A DNA stretch of 64,000 nt. It comes from Nitrospira sp. CR1.3. GTDB lineage: Bacteria > Nitrospirota > Nitrospiria > Nitrospirales > Nitrospiraceae. Positions 1 through 8,574 of the stretch are shown here, one piece after another. Positions within the stretch are counted from its first letter, which is position 1; each line of letters begins with the position of its first letter. Under the pieces are notes generated by a model. The model worked only from the letters and a program-made list of their open reading frames with translations, made no database searches and had not been told where the DNA came from. The position numbers and the translations under genes are program-made. The stretch lies in NCBI GenBank assembly GCA_014055525.1, contig WIAH01000007.1:62001-126000 (forward strand), in the 5' to 3' direction.

Positions 1-338
1 GCTTTCACCCCACGCTCCTTGATCGCCTGCACAGTCCGGTGCAGATGCGGACAGGCCTCCACATGCACCGTCAGGTAATTCGCGCCAGCCTCGGCAAAGT
101 CGGCAATAAACGCGTCGGCGTTCGTCATCATCAGGTGCACATCGAGCGGCAGCTTCGTCACCTTCCGCAGCGATTCTACAATCGGAGGACCGACGGTCAG
201 ATTCGGAACGAAATGCCCGTCCATCACGTCGACGTGGAGAAGATCCGCGCCACTGCGCTCGACCTGCGCCACTTCCTCGGCCAGGCGCGCGAAATCAGCG
301 GATAAGATGGAGGGGGCGATCAGAACGGATTTCGCCAT
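1..338 (-). CDS. rpe: Ribulose-phosphate 3-epimerase (partial, C-terminus outside window)
   Basis: Interconverts ribulose 5-phosphate and xylulose 5-phosphate in the pentose phosphate pathway (cytosolic). About 112 N-terminal residues are visible. They carry the family landmarks of this TIM barrel: APSILSADF near the N-terminus, the metal-binding [12 protein letters not shown] segment, then DVHLMM and a following TVHVEA strand. The ATG is at 338-336 and shares one base with the TAA stop of rsmB (TAATG), so the two are probably translationally coupled. The rest of the gene runs off the left edge. Identification is secure from these motifs. Confidence 0.95.
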   Translation of the reverse strand, partial: MAKSVLIAPSILSADFARLAEEVAQVERSGADLLHVDVMDGHFVPNLTVGPPIVESLRKVTKLPLDVHLMMTNADAFIADFAEAGANYLTVHVEACPHLHRTVQAIKERGVK

Positions 339-1759
339 TACTCATCCTTCTTGAGCCGGGCGGCATAAAAGCCGTCCATTGAATTCTGGTTGTCCATCGT
401 CGAGAGATCTCCCAGTTCAGTCAGGAATCTCCGTGCAGACGTTGGAAGCCAGGGTGAGACAGACTCGCGACGGAACCCCGCGTGGAGTCGACAGAATCGC
501 TCGATGACGTCTTCGTTTTCTTCGCGCTCCGTCGAGCAGGTACTATAGACCAGCACCCCGCCGGGCCGCAAGCATGGGACGACTGCTCGAAGAATTTCCA
601 GTTGCAAGGCCTGATGACGTGAAAATGATTGGACATCTTTCCGCCATTTCGCTTCCGGATGCCGGCGCAAAACACCCAGGCCGCTGCAGGGAGCATCGAC
701 GAGAATCCGATCGATGAGCGGCGCGCGTCCCTGACCGAGGTCTGTGGACATCTTGGGAGAGGAGAGCCACCGGGACGGCTGTCGGATGTCTCCGACGATC
801 GCGGCTACAATGCTCATACCGAGCCTGGCCTTGTTGCTCCTTAACAGATCGACTCGACCGGCCTTTCGATCGATCGCCAACACAGTCCCCTCATTTCGCA
901 TCAGTTCGGCAAGATGAGTGGCCTTCCCTCCAGGAGCGGCACAAGCATCCAGAATGATGTCGCCAGGCTTGGGATCGAGCAGGGGAGGGATCAATTGCGC
1001 GGCTTCGTCCTCGACGTAAAAGGCTCCCTCTTGAAAACCGGGAAGGGAGGAAACGGCGCCTCCCTCCTGCACTATAATGCCCATCGGGCTGACGGCAGTC
1101 GTCTTCGCAGCAATACCAGCCTGCGCAAATGTCGTGAGCAATTCCTCTCTGGTCACCTTCAGACGATTGACTCGAAGGGTGACCGGCGGTATCGAGCTTG
1201 CCTGCTCACTCAGGATTTCTGCAGTAGAAATGCCGTGCCGGTCGATCCACCGCTGAGCGAGCCACTCCGGAACAGAATGGCGAACGGCGAGCGATTTTGC
1301 CGCATCGACAGGCCAAGACCTGGCCGGTTCCCTTAGCAGAACCCTCAGAACCGCATTGACCAATCCGCTCCAGTCTCTCCCGAGTACTCGACGATTTATC
1401 TTGGCCAGTTGAACTGATTCATTCACGGCAGCTGAGGGAGGGATACGATCCAGATACAGAAGTTGATAGGCCCCAAGCCGAAGGATCATTTGCACCAGTA
1501 TCGGGAGGCGGCGGAGAGGTTTATCTGTGACCGGTTGAAGCCTCCAATCGATGGTGCCCCGGTGGCGCAAGACTCCGTAGCTGAGTTCGACAGCAAGCGC
1601 ACGATCTCGTGAATCCAATGGGTTTGTCGCGATTTCGCGATCGAGCAAGAGATCGACGCCGTCCTCAGTCCGTACGGATTGAGCCAGCACTGAAAGGGCG
1701 ACCGCTCGGGCTGATGAAGGGATTTGACGAGCAGAACCAGATCCAGAAACAAGTGTCAT
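338..1759 (-). CDS. rsmB: 16S rRNA (cytosine-967 C5) methyltransferase RsmB
   Basis: Makes m5C in helix 31 of 16S rRNA from S-adenosylmethionine. The 473 residues have an N-terminal NusB-like RNA-binding domain (about 15-150) and a C-terminal Rossmann methyltransferase domain. Visible motifs are the SAM loop DACAAPGGK (271-279), motif IV DAPCSG with Cys358, and motif VI STC with the likely nucleophile Cys408. Length fits the family. The ATG at 1759 has only a weak ribosome-binding site; the gene lies 48 bases after fmt and overlaps rpe by one base, so fmt-rsmB-rpe looks like one operon. Confidence 0.95.
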   Translation of the reverse strand: MTLVSGSGSARQIPSSARAVALSVLAQSVRTEDGVDLLLDREIATNPLDSRDRALAVELSYGVLRHRGTIDWRLQPVTDKPLRRLPILVQMILRLGAYQLLYLDRIPPSAAVNESVQLAKINRRVLGRDWSGLVNAVLRVLLREPARSWPVDAAKSLAVRHSVPEWLAQRWIDRHGISTAEILSEQASSIPPVTLRVNRLKVTREELLTTFAQAGIAAKTTAVSPMGIIVQEGGAVSSLPGFQEGAFYVEDEAAQLIPPLLDPKPGDIILDACAAPGGKATHLAELMRNEGTVLAIDRKAGRVDLLRSNKARLGMSIVAAIVGDIRQPSRWLSSPKMSTDLGQGRAPLIDRILVDAPCSGLGVLRRHPEAKWRKDVQSFSRHQALQLEILRAVVPCLRPGGVLVYSTCSTEREENEDVIERFCRLHAGFRRESVSPWLPTSARRFLTELGDLSTMDNQNSMDGFYAARLKKDE

Positions 1760-1807
1760 GGACGCTCAACCGGCGTCTTTCACGCGGGTGATTTTTTGTT
1801 GAACCGG

Positions 1808-2755
1808 CTATGGGTGTGGATGATTTCCCAGTTCCAGACCGGTTATAACACGATGGCCTGCAAGAAACTCTGCGACCGCCATTCGGCGACCGTTGGCCGG
1901 CTGGAGTTCTGTCACAGCCAGAAGGCCTTGCCCAGTCTTCACTTGAATGGCTTGTTTCGTGACAGCGGAGATCCTCCCGGGAATCCCCTCAGTCCCGGAC
2001 TCTACGGTTGCAGCCGCTCTAGAAACCGTCCACCGCTCTGCTCCGGCATATGTGTAGGCTCCTGGCCAAGGCGTGAGACCGCGGATGCGATTTGCAATGG
2101 CGACAGCGGACATTGTCCAATCGATGAGCCCGTCCTCCTTTTTTAGAAGCGGAGCCACAGTCGCTTGCGTGTGGTCCTGCGCACGAGGCGCCAGCCTGCC
2201 GGCCTTCAGCTCTGTCAGCGTCCGAACCAGCAACCTTGCGCCGAGTTCTGCCAGTCGCGGGGACAGTGTTCCAGCTGTGTCCTCTTCGGAAATCTTGATT
2301 TTCTCCTGTAACAGCATGGCCCCTGTATCCATCCCTTCATCCATCAGCATGGTGGTAATACCGGTTTCCGATTCACCGTTGATGATCGCCCACTGAATGG
2401 GGCCGGCACCTCGATATTTAGGCAGGAGAGAGCCGTGCACATTGATACAACCTCTTGGCGGGAGAGAAAGAACGGACGGGGGCAGGATCCGACCAAACGC
2501 AGCGACAGCGATCAGGTCCGGCTTCCAGGCGTGGAGCGCGGCGAGAAAGTCCGGATCTTTCATCTTCGTCGGCTGCAGGAGGGGAAGCTGGTTACGGAGT
2601 GCGATCAGTTTCACGGGAGAAGGTGCGAGCGCCTGCCCCCGTCCCTTCGGCCGATCAGGCTGCGTGACGATTCCGACGACTTCGTCCTCACTCTTGAGCA
2701 AAGCTTCCAGTGACGGCGCGGCAAAATCCGGCGTGCCCATGAATACAATCCTCAT
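1808..2755 (-). CDS. fmt: Methionyl-tRNA formyltransferase
   Basis: Formylates Met-tRNA(fMet) with 10-formyltetrahydrofolate so that translation can start. The 315-residue length is typical. The N-terminal hydrolase domain begins MRIVFMGTPDFA and has the catalytic trio Asn105, His107 and Asp143, in the INVHGSLLPKYRGAGP and MDEGMDTGA segments; these correspond to Asn106/His108/Asp144 in E. coli. The C-terminal OB-like domain has the LTPWPGAYT landmark. The gene lies next to the initiator tRNA it serves (2844-2920, opposite strand), a neat functional neighbourhood, and heads the fmt-rsmB-rpe operon. Confidence 0.97.
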   Translation of the reverse strand: MRIVFMGTPDFAAPSLEALLKSEDEVVGIVTQPDRPKGRGQALAPSPVKLIALRNQLPLLQPTKMKDPDFLAALHAWKPDLIAVAAFGRILPPSVLSLPPRGCINVHGSLLPKYRGAGPIQWAIINGESETGITTMLMDEGMDTGAMLLQEKIKISEEDTAGTLSPRLAELGARLLVRTLTELKAGRLAPRAQDHTQATVAPLLKKEDGLIDWTMSAVAIANRIRGLTPWPGAYTYAGAERWTVSRAAATVESGTEGIPGRISAVTKQAIQVKTGQGLLAVTELQPANGRRMAVAEFLAGHRVITGLELGNHPHP

Positions 2756-2808
2756 GTTATCGCTTTAGCATTCGCATCCAATGAATGCAACCGTGCCCGG
2801 CGCCTTGC

Positions 2809-2838
2809 TTGACTTGCTGTTCAACGCTTTGTTAGATT
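2809..2838 (+). promoter_or_regulatory. Probable sigma-70 promoter of the initiator tRNA
   Basis: TTGACT at 2809-2814 (5/6 to the -35 consensus) and TAGATT at 2833-2838 (4/6 to the -10) are 18 bases apart and end five bases before the tRNA, as expected for a tRNA promoter. Confidence 0.6.
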
Positions 2839-2843
2839 CCGCG

Positions 2844-2920
<77 letters not shown>

Positions 2921-3028
2921 CGCTCCTTCGCAAAGCCGCCAACGTCCTGTTTTAACAGCTGTTTTCGCGCCCAATCATTTCAGGCCTCAGGATGGCATTC
3001 ACGAGGCCCAGATACGTTGGGAAGCATC

Positions 3029-3058
3029 TTGCGTCCTCCGCAACAACCCTCCTACAAT
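3029..3058 (+). promoter_or_regulatory. Possible sigma-70 promoter for the 3152 gene pair
   Basis: TACAAT (5/6) at 3053-3058 lies 18 bases after TTGCGT (3/6) at 3029-3034, about 95 bases before the start codon at 3152. The -10 is good and the -35 is poor. Confidence 0.35.
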
Positions 3059-3151
3059 GTCTCCCTCAATTCCCCCTACGAGGCTTTATGGCTTCGTCCC
3101 TTGCCCCTCACAGTCGTTTCGCTCACCAATCTTCTGAACCACGGAGCTTCG

Positions 3152-3694
3152 ATGATTGACGCACTCTGGGGCAACATCTTTCGGCGTCAAGAGAATAAGG
3201 AACAGCAGATTTTCGACGTTCTTCGGGCCGTCCCCATATTTCAAGGACTTTCTTCTCGTGAGTTACGAACGGTGCAAAGGTTGGTGTATGTTCGTCATTA
3301 TGCTGATGGCGAGACCATTTTTAGCACCGGCGATCCAAGCCTCGGCATGTATATCATCAGGTCTGGGACCGTCCATATCTTGCGTGAGATCCCGGAGGCT
3401 CAGTCAAAACTCATCGCGGCGTTGACTGCAGGAGAATTCTTCGGGGAGATGGGTCTCATAGACGATAGCCCCCGGTCCGCGACTGCCGTTGCTCACGGCA
3501 ACACAGAGGCGATCGGCTTCTTCAAGCCGGAACTACTCAACGCGAGCTCGCGCCAGCCAGAATTGGGATTAAAGATCTTCTTGAGCGTGGCGAAGACCTT
3601 GTCGGCTCGCTTGCGTCTGACTCTCCAGGAACTGAACGAAATCTATAAAAAACAAGAGAAGGAAACAGATGTTGTCCCGACCTATCTCCGCTAG
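3152..3694 (+). CDS. Cyclic-nucleotide-binding domain protein without a DNA-binding domain
   Basis: A 180-residue protein built on one cNMP-binding (CAP_ED) beta-barrel, about residues 20-135. It includes the phosphate-binding cassette FGEMGLIDDSPRSATA, whose Glu and Arg normally contact the cyclic nucleotide. A C-terminal helix follows, but there is no winged-helix domain as in Crp/Fnr, so it probably acts by protein contact. The ATG at 3152 is chosen because CGGAG lies six bases upstream; an upstream in-frame start would add a non-conserved leader. The last 26 bases overlap the permease gene, so this may be a sensor coupled to it (inference). Confidence 0.8.
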   Translation: MIDALWGNIFRRQENKEQQIFDVLRAVPIFQGLSSRELRTVQRLVYVRHYADGETIFSTGDPSLGMYIIRSGTVHILREIPEAQSKLIAALTAGEFFGEMGLIDDSPRSATAVAHGNTEAIGFFKPELLNASSRQPELGLKIFLSVAKTLSARLRLTLQELNEIYKKQEKETDVVPTYLR

Positions 3695-4739
3695 GAGAAC
3701 ATGGACGGATGTTGGCTATCTGTGTGCGATTATCTCCGCAGTCGGATTCCTTCTTTATCTCCTGGGCACCATCCTCCTGCCATTCGTTGCGGCCGGTTTC
3801 GCGGCCTATGTTCTGACTCCAATCGTTGAATTCTTTGAACGCCGTGGTCTCTCCCGGGGGGCGGCAGTCGCATGTCTGTATGGCTTCATCGTTGTTCTGA
3901 TCGGCGGTGTGGTTCTCTTCGTCACTCCCACACTAGGCCGAGAGATCATGGCGCTCCACACTGAGCTTCCCCGCTATTACAATGAGATTCACCGTGCACT
4001 GATTCTGCTTCACAGCAGCGTCGAGCAGCAGTTCCCGATACTCGCGCAGTTCAATTTAGGTGAGAGAATCGCGCAGGCATCTGTTGTTCACCTGACTGAA
4101 GTGGGGGAGCGGCTCACCTTGAATGCATTTCTCCTCTTCTCAGCCCTTCTGCTGGTCCCCTTCTTGACGTGGTACCTGCTGCTTGAAGGCGCTGCCATGA
4201 AAAAATTCCTCATCGGCTGCGTTCCTAATGCGTATTTTGAGTCCATGCTGAATCTCATCCACCGCATTGATCAACATCTTTCGAGCTATCTCTTCGGTCA
4301 ACTGATCAATATCCTTTGCATTGGCCTCCTTTCAGCCATCGGATATTCGTTGATCGGGGTACAATTTGGAACTGCGATCGGAATTCTATCGGGGATCGTT
4401 ACTGTCATTCCTTATGTCGGTGCTCCTATCGGCGCAATTGCCGCGCTCCTGGTGAGCCTGCTGGATGGAAGCTCAATAAGCAAATTGATTTCTATCATCC
4501 TTGTATCGTCCGCTATCTATGCATTCGATCATCTCGTGGTGAAGACTGTGGTCTTTTCCAAAACAACCGATCTGCATCCCATGACAATTATCTTGATTTT
4601 AGTGGTTGCCGGGGATCTGCTGGGTCTCTGGGGATTGCTGTTGGGCATCCCGATATTCTGTATCGCGAAGATTTTTTGTGAGGAGATCGCAGGAGCTCTC
4701 AAACGACGCAAGCCGGCGACGCATCCGATTGGAATGTGA
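3669..4739 (+). CDS. AI-2E family (PerM/YdiK-type) membrane permease
   Basis: A 356-residue polytopic inner-membrane protein of the AI-2E transporter (UPF0118) family. There are two N-terminal hydrophobic helices (about 12-55), one at about 60-82, a soluble helical section (about 90-150), then further membrane helices from about 150 to 340, including the glycine-rich IPYVGAPIGAIAALL and LGLWGLLLGIPI segments typical of the family. Members variously export autoinducer-2, act as sodium/proton antiporters or are uncharacterised, so the substrate is unknown. AAGGAA precedes the ATG. The 26-base overlap with the upstream gene implies co-translation. Confidence 0.85.
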   Translation: MLSRPISARRTWTDVGYLCAIISAVGFLLYLLGTILLPFVAAGFAAYVLTPIVEFFERRGLSRGAAVACLYGFIVVLIGGVVLFVTPTLGREIMALHTELPRYYNEIHRALILLHSSVEQQFPILAQFNLGERIAQASVVHLTEVGERLTLNAFLLFSALLLVPFLTWYLLLEGAAMKKFLIGCVPNAYFESMLNLIHRIDQHLSSYLFGQLINILCIGLLSAIGYSLIGVQFGTAIGILSGIVTVIPYVGAPIGAIAALLVSLLDGSSISKLISIILVSSAIYAFDHLVVKTVVFSKTTDLHPMTIILILVVAGDLLGLWGLLLGIPIFCIAKIFCEEIAGALKRRKPATHPIGM

Positions 4740-4974
4740 TCCTCAAGAGACGGATGGATTCGAGCCTGATCTACGAGGGGCGCGAGAGATCGAATTGTTC
4801 ATTTATTGTCCCCGACGAGATGAGCGTTCTCCGTGGCCATTACTCAAGTAAAGTCGGAGGCAACATGTACTCCAGGGCAACCGGAAAGTGGTATCGGTAG
4901 TTCTGGCGCATGAGCGTACAACCTAACACTGTGATGGAGCCAACAGCCGCCCCGCTGCTGCGTTCCCCTCGCTA

Positions 4975-5526
4975 GTGCGACTCAAAGAACTCTCTGCCTG
5001 GCATCGGTTCACGTACACGCAGTTGTATCCAGCTGTGCTGGGATCGATGCTCTATGACGTACTCCATGTCACAGAGGGATGGGGGCCGCTCCAGGCCGTC
5101 GAAATATCCATCACACTCCTCTATTGCATCGACTTCTTCTACTTGCAGAGCGATCTCGGCTCCGACCAACTCCCCCAGGGCAATTGGCGGGATACGATGT
5201 TGGACGCAGGCATCGCTATAATATTCGGTGCAGCCTATTGGCAGGCGTCGGATGGTAAGTTGGTCATTTGCTACGCCTTACTCGCGGTAGCCGGCGCCTT
5301 GATTGTCGCTTATCACTTCACCCCCAACCGTCGATCCCTATGGGCGATTCTTCCGCATTCGGTACTCACGATTCTATTCATAAGCCTGGCCTGGCTTGCT
5401 CGCGGGTTGGACAACGTGACATGGACGTTTGCCGTTATCTCTTGGTTCCCAACGATCTGGTATGGCACATACGTGTTCTGGCTGGCGAACCGCGTGCGAC
5501 CGAGCGGTAAAGGGCACGAGAAATGA
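4975..5526 (+). CDS. Uncharacterised multi-pass membrane protein
   Basis: A 183-residue protein with five or six hydrophobic segments: about 18-33, 41-57, 78-92, 98-117, 122-143 and 148-170. The spacing suggests a small integral inner-membrane protein. I do not recognise a family. The GTG at 4975 is the first start that gives the whole hydrophobic fold; no strong ribosome-binding site is visible. It is preceded by 235 bases with no evident gene and followed by a separate small gene. Confidence 0.6.
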   Translation: MRLKELSAWHRFTYTQLYPAVLGSMLYDVLHVTEGWGPLQAVEISITLLYCIDFFYLQSDLGSDQLPQGNWRDTMLDAGIAIIFGAAYWQASDGKLVICYALLAVAGALIVAYHFTPNRRSLWAILPHSVLTILFISLAWLARGLDNVTWTFAVISWFPTIWYGTYVFWLANRVRPSGKGHEK

Positions 5527-5646
5527 TTTCGTGTCCCTTTGTTATTTCTGGATCGGCGTTGTGTCGAAAATCTGTGTTCTCGTAGGCCCCCTTATTCAAC
5601 GATGTTATAGTCTGTTCGTCTAACGGGTTACCAGGAGAACCCCCAG

Positions 5647-5844
5647 ATGCATTACGTGCGTATCGGGAAGAGGGCGTTAAATCTCGATAGCATTGCTTAT
5701 TGTGAGGTGCAGGCCTGGCAGGATGAGATGAGCGTCAAAGTCTACTTCAGCGGGTCAGCGCACAATACGCCCTTGGTCTTTGGAGAGAATGAAGCGAAGG
5801 AATTATGGAAGTATCTTGAGTACATCGCGGAAAAACCCGTTTAG
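5647..5844 (+). CDS. Small conserved-looking hypothetical protein (65 aa)
   Basis: A 65-residue soluble protein starting MHYVRIGKRALNLDSIAYCE, with alternating beta-strand-like hydrophobicity and a final helix (about 48-62). The pattern recalls small one-domain regulators in which a short beta-sheet packs on a helix, but no family is recognised. A CAGGAG sequence lies about ten bases before the ATG. It is convergent with the lytic transglycosylase gene; a GAGGCT-GAC-AGCCTC hairpin at 5859-5873 sits between them. Confidence 0.6.
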   Translation: MHYVRIGKRALNLDSIAYCEVQAWQDEMSVKVYFSGSAHNTPLVFGENEAKELWKYLEYIAEKPV

Positions 5845-5908
5845 TCTTTTCTCGCATCGAGGCTGACAGCCTCCATCTCGCTGGCCCGTTTCAGACCTGT
5901 ACTAACCA

Positions 5909-6616
5909 TCAATAGATCAGCGGCGCTGAAGTCGGAGCATTCGCGCTGGTGATCGGAACGACCCAGCCGCCCTTCTTATAGTCTTTATAGTACGTCATGA
6001 CCTTCTGCACGTACAGCCTGGTCTCTTTGTATGGTGGAATCTTGCCGTAGCGATCGACTTTTCGCTCTCCCGCATTGTAGGCGGCAAGGGCCAACCGCAG
6101 ATTTCCATGAAATCGGTCGAGGAGATATCGAAGGTGCCTGGCTCCTCCCGCCACATTCTCTTCCGTATTGTAGAGGTTCCTCACACCATGCCGAATCGCG
6201 GTCTCAGGGATCAACTGCATCAGGCCGACCGCTCCGGCCTTGGACACCACGACCGGATTGAAGGAGGATTCAGCCTTCATGACGGCGAGAAGCAACGCCG
6301 GTTGGAGCCGATGCTCTCTGGCCGCCCGTCCGACGGCTCCTTCAAGCTCTGCATTCGACACTGCACGATGGTATCGGGTTGCGTACCCGCTGATCGGTAC
6401 CTCAGCCGGTGAGTCGGTCAATATTACATCGCCTGCCGGATCTACGTATTGATAGATCCTCGTATCCGCAAGCACCGTAGGGCCCGAGGTGGCACTCAGA
6501 ATCGCAAAGCACACGAACAGTCGGCCGAGCCGCCGGTGGCTGAAGGGCTCTGTCTTGCCACAATGGCCCCCCTGCACCCCAATCCTTGATCTGTCTAAGA
6601 GACCTTTGGTAGCCAT
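5909..6616 (-). CDS. Periplasmic lytic transglycosylase (SLT domain, DUF4124 N-terminus)
   Basis: Cleaves the MurNAc-GlcNAc bond of peptidoglycan, forming 1,6-anhydro-MurNAc. The 235 residues comprise an N-terminal signal peptide (hydrophobic stretch about 31-50, ending VLA), a DUF4124-like segment RIYQYVDPAGDVILTDSP (about 53-70), and a C-terminal SLT domain. The catalytic Glu is in KAESSFNP (Glu116); GLMQLIPETA and ALAAYNAGERKV complete the family signature. The ATG at 6616 is chosen because AGGAGG lies six bases upstream; a longer reading adds 19 unlikely residues. Its anhydro-muropeptide products could feed AnmK (11720-12895). Confidence 0.93.
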   Translation of the reverse strand: MATKGLLDRSRIGVQGGHCGKTEPFSHRRLGRLFVCFAILSATSGPTVLADTRIYQYVDPAGDVILTDSPAEVPISGYATRYHRAVSNAELEGAVGRAAREHRLQPALLLAVMKAESSFNPVVVSKAGAVGLMQLIPETAIRHGVRNLYNTEENVAGGARHLRYLLDRFHGNLRLALAAYNAGERKVDRYGKIPPYKETRLYVQKVMTYYKDYKKGGWVVPITSANAPTSAPLIY

Positions 6617-6884
6617 GTCCGTCCTCCTTGCCGTGGGTGGCGGCATCTCGATTTGGCGATGAGGCTCGTACAACTGACTTTCTCCGCAGTTTCTGTGCCA
6701 TTGCCCCTCTTTAATACATAACCATATTATCGTGCATCATCAACTACTTACATTGATCTATTGGACCCAACTTTTGGAGGGCAGACAGGGGGTGCTGTTT
6801 CCGTTTATTGTTGTGATCAGCCGCACTTTGTAGTCGTCAGGATTTCAGGCTTGCGAAGGCACTGGAGAGGAACGGAGTTCTTAG

Positions 6885-7235
6885 ATGAAGCTTCGGTATT
6901 GCACCAGAGTCGATACTCGCTTCCCGGTCATCTTTGCCAATGAGTCTTTCGTGGGTGAAGGAACGGTGGTGAATGTCTCAGTCCCCGGTTGTGCAATCTC
7001 CAGTAAGAAACCGGTACGATCCGGCTCATACCTTGAGATGAAGGTGTTGTTGCCGGATGCCACGCTGCCACTCTCTGTCGGTTTGGCAAGGGTCCGCTGG
7101 TGCGATGGACGGTATTTTGGTGTTGAGTTCATACGAATGCCTGGAGATGACCAGGTCCGTCTCGGACGGTTGGTCAGGAAACAGCCCCAGCCGGAGGCCC
7201 GCCGACCTAGCCTTGAACAATACCCCTATTCCTGA
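6885..7235 (+). CDS. PilZ domain protein (c-di-GMP-binding candidate)
   Basis: A 116-residue, single-domain PilZ protein. An Arg-rich N-terminus (RYCTRVDTRFPV, about 4-15) and the NVSVPGC turn (about 30-36) match the two c-di-GMP-contacting motifs of the fold, RxxxR and [D/N]xSxxG. A later strand, ARVRWCDGRYFGVEFI, is also typical. The Asn in place of Asp is tolerated in the family. Binding would let it relay c-di-GMP signals; a diguanylate cyclase lies 1.3 kb downstream (8575-9504). Partner and process are not visible. Confidence 0.8.
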   Translation: MKLRYCTRVDTRFPVIFANESFVGEGTVVNVSVPGCAISSKKPVRSGSYLEMKVLLPDATLPLSVGLARVRWCDGRYFGVEFIRMPGDDQVRLGRLVRKQPQPEARRPSLEQYPYS

Positions 7236-7258
7236 CCGTTTCTGCTACAATTGCGCTT

Positions 7259-7585
7259 ATGTGGAGAAGAAAGTGCCCCCTGTTCATGATCGTCCTTCTG
7301 CTCGCCGGATGTGCCGAGCCCTTTACCATCTTTCATAGCAAGACAGGCGAGCCGATCCTATTGGGCAGAAGAGCCTTTTCATACGAGGGCTGTCTTTCCA
7401 CGATGCGGGAAGAGGCGGATCGACTCGGTGTGACCTTTCGCTACCTCCAGGTCCGGGGTTCCACGGTCGGACGCTCACTCCTCTGGCCCTTCGAGCCGGG
7501 CTATGCGTGCGAAGCTGCGGTCGGACCGGAACGACCGCCGAGCGGATCGTATCAAAACGTGCCTCCTCTCTCCCCTCAGGGGTAA
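7259..7585 (+). CDS. Small lipoprotein of unknown function
   Basis: A 108-residue protein with a lipoprotein signal peptide: a short basic start (MWRRK), a hydrophobic core and the lipobox LLAGC, with Cys18 as the lipidation site. The mature part has two further cysteines (in YEGCLS and GYACEAA) that could form a disulfide. No family is recognised. It begins 23 bases after the PilZ gene and could be co-transcribed; a TACAAT hexamer at 7246-7251 lies very close to the start codon. Confidence 0.7.
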   Translation: MWRRKCPLFMIVLLLAGCAEPFTIFHSKTGEPILLGRRAFSYEGCLSTMREEADRLGVTFRYLQVRGSTVGRSLLWPFEPGYACEAAVGPERPPSGSYQNVPPLSPQG

Positions 7586-7910
7586 TTGCCTCTCCGCTTC
7601 TTCTTCACTTCGTGCGAAAAAATTCTCTGTAAAATTTTCCCATCGACCCCCGAGATCTGTTGACAACTCCATCGCAAGAGCAGTAATAGAACGAAGTGGA
7701 ATGGATTATCCGTCCCTGTGTCGTTTGATCGTTTCCAACCAGCCAAAAACCACTTGAAAAGGAGGTGGCTTGCGCCGAGCTGCTCAGCGTCGTATGCCCT
7801 CGATGGGGGAGCATGCCGACACCGGCGAATCACGCTATTCAGCGTTCATGCCAAGTTGGAATAGGTCACGTTCAACATCAACAAAGCTGCCGTTACCATA
7901 AGGAGCACTA
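7586..7910. other. 325-base spacer without a recognisable gene
   Basis: No convincing coding frame is present; the longest starts give peptides under 30 residues. It holds a TTGACA hexamer at 7659-7664 with only a poor -10 partner, a short AAAATTTT palindrome near 7630, and an AAGGAG ribosome-binding site just before the next gene. It probably contains the promoter of the 7911 gene, but I cannot place it. Confidence 0.5.
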
Positions 7911-8288
7911 ATGGAAGACTTAGTTATCGAAGAAGAAGGGGCTTCCTCCGCACTCAAAATTACACTCGGTGATTTCCTCGTCTTTATCAATTGGATGAAT
8001 CAGACGGAGAAAGCTTTGGAGCGGGGCGAGACTTTGCCGACCTCTCCGGAACTGGATTCAGGTAAGGTGAAGGGTTGGGTTCAGCTCGTCCAGCGACTGG
8101 AAGAGCGGTTTAGACGCAGCGAAGAAAAGAAGATCGCCCTCGAAGCGAATGTCATTGCCCAGGAGGCACAACTGGGGCAACTCCTGTCTCATTTGCATTC
8201 GAATATCGCATCGCTCTACGAAAACCTTGGACAGTCGCAGAAAGCCGAGGAAGTGCGTCGCAGGGCGGAGGCGCTGCACGTCGGCTGA
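7911..8288 (+). CDS. Helical/coiled-coil protein sharing a domain with the SWIM protein at 52361
   Basis: A 125-residue soluble, mostly helical protein. Residues about 14-90 align with residues about 141-215 of the SWIM zinc-finger protein encoded at 52361-53272. Shared positions include LK(I/L), FI(N/E)W, a K-A-x-E-x-G-x-x-LP run, GxVxxWVQ and LxER(R/F)xxSEE. A charged coiled coil and the helix ASLYENLGQSQKAEEVRRRAEAL (tetratricopeptide-like) follow. The start is fixed by AAGGAG eight bases before the ATG. Function is unknown; the shared domain argues for a common role with its paralogue. Confidence 0.75.
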   Translation: MEDLVIEEEGASSALKITLGDFLVFINWMNQTEKALERGETLPTSPELDSGKVKGWVQLVQRLEERFRRSEEKKIALEANVIAQEAQLGQLLSHLHSNIASLYENLGQSQKAEEVRRRAEALHVG

Positions 8289-8374
8289 GACCAAAAAGAG
8301 CGCACAGGCTGACCTGGTCCTGCTCGCCAACTGAGATTCTCCTCGCTTGTTCGCAATAGCGGGGAAAGCGTTTT

Positions 8375-8388
8375 ATTGCCGCGGCAAT
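8375..8388. repeat. 14-bp perfect palindrome in a spacer
   Basis: ATTGCCGCGGCAAT is perfectly self-complementary and lies between the coiled-coil gene and the REC-GGDEF gene, about 120 bases before the likely -10 of the latter. It could be a protein-binding site; it is too short and T-poor for a convincing terminator. Confidence 0.4.
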
Positions 8389-8510
8389 CCCGAACCGACT
8401 TGCTCATTGGCGGGTCAAGTTCTGTTGTGCGCTCGTGCGGTTTGAGACCTCCCTTTTTGGTTTCCTCTGTAATATTCGCGCTTTTTGTTTCTCCCTCGAT
8501 CCTACTTGGC

Positions 8511-8516
8511 TATAAT
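8511..8516 (+). promoter_or_regulatory. Probable -10 element of the REC-GGDEF gene
   Basis: A perfect TATAAT lies 58 bases before the start codon at 8575. No good -35 is present at 16-18 bases; a TTGTTT is 20 bases upstream. Transcription would start near 8523. Confidence 0.4.
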
Positions 8517-8574
8517 CACGCTGTGCTACCGGTTGTGATGTGGCGCGTTATTGTGGGAGCGACCGCGAACGTCG

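Noticed and set aside
2945..2975. Terminator after the initiator tRNA from an AACAGCTGTT palindrome
   Set aside because: The stem is only five pairs and the following T-run is short; support is too weak to call.
7659..7688. Sigma-70 promoter from a perfect TTGACA at 7659
   Set aside because: No acceptable -10 lies 16-18 bases downstream (best is TAATAG, 3/6), and the next gene is over 200 bases away.
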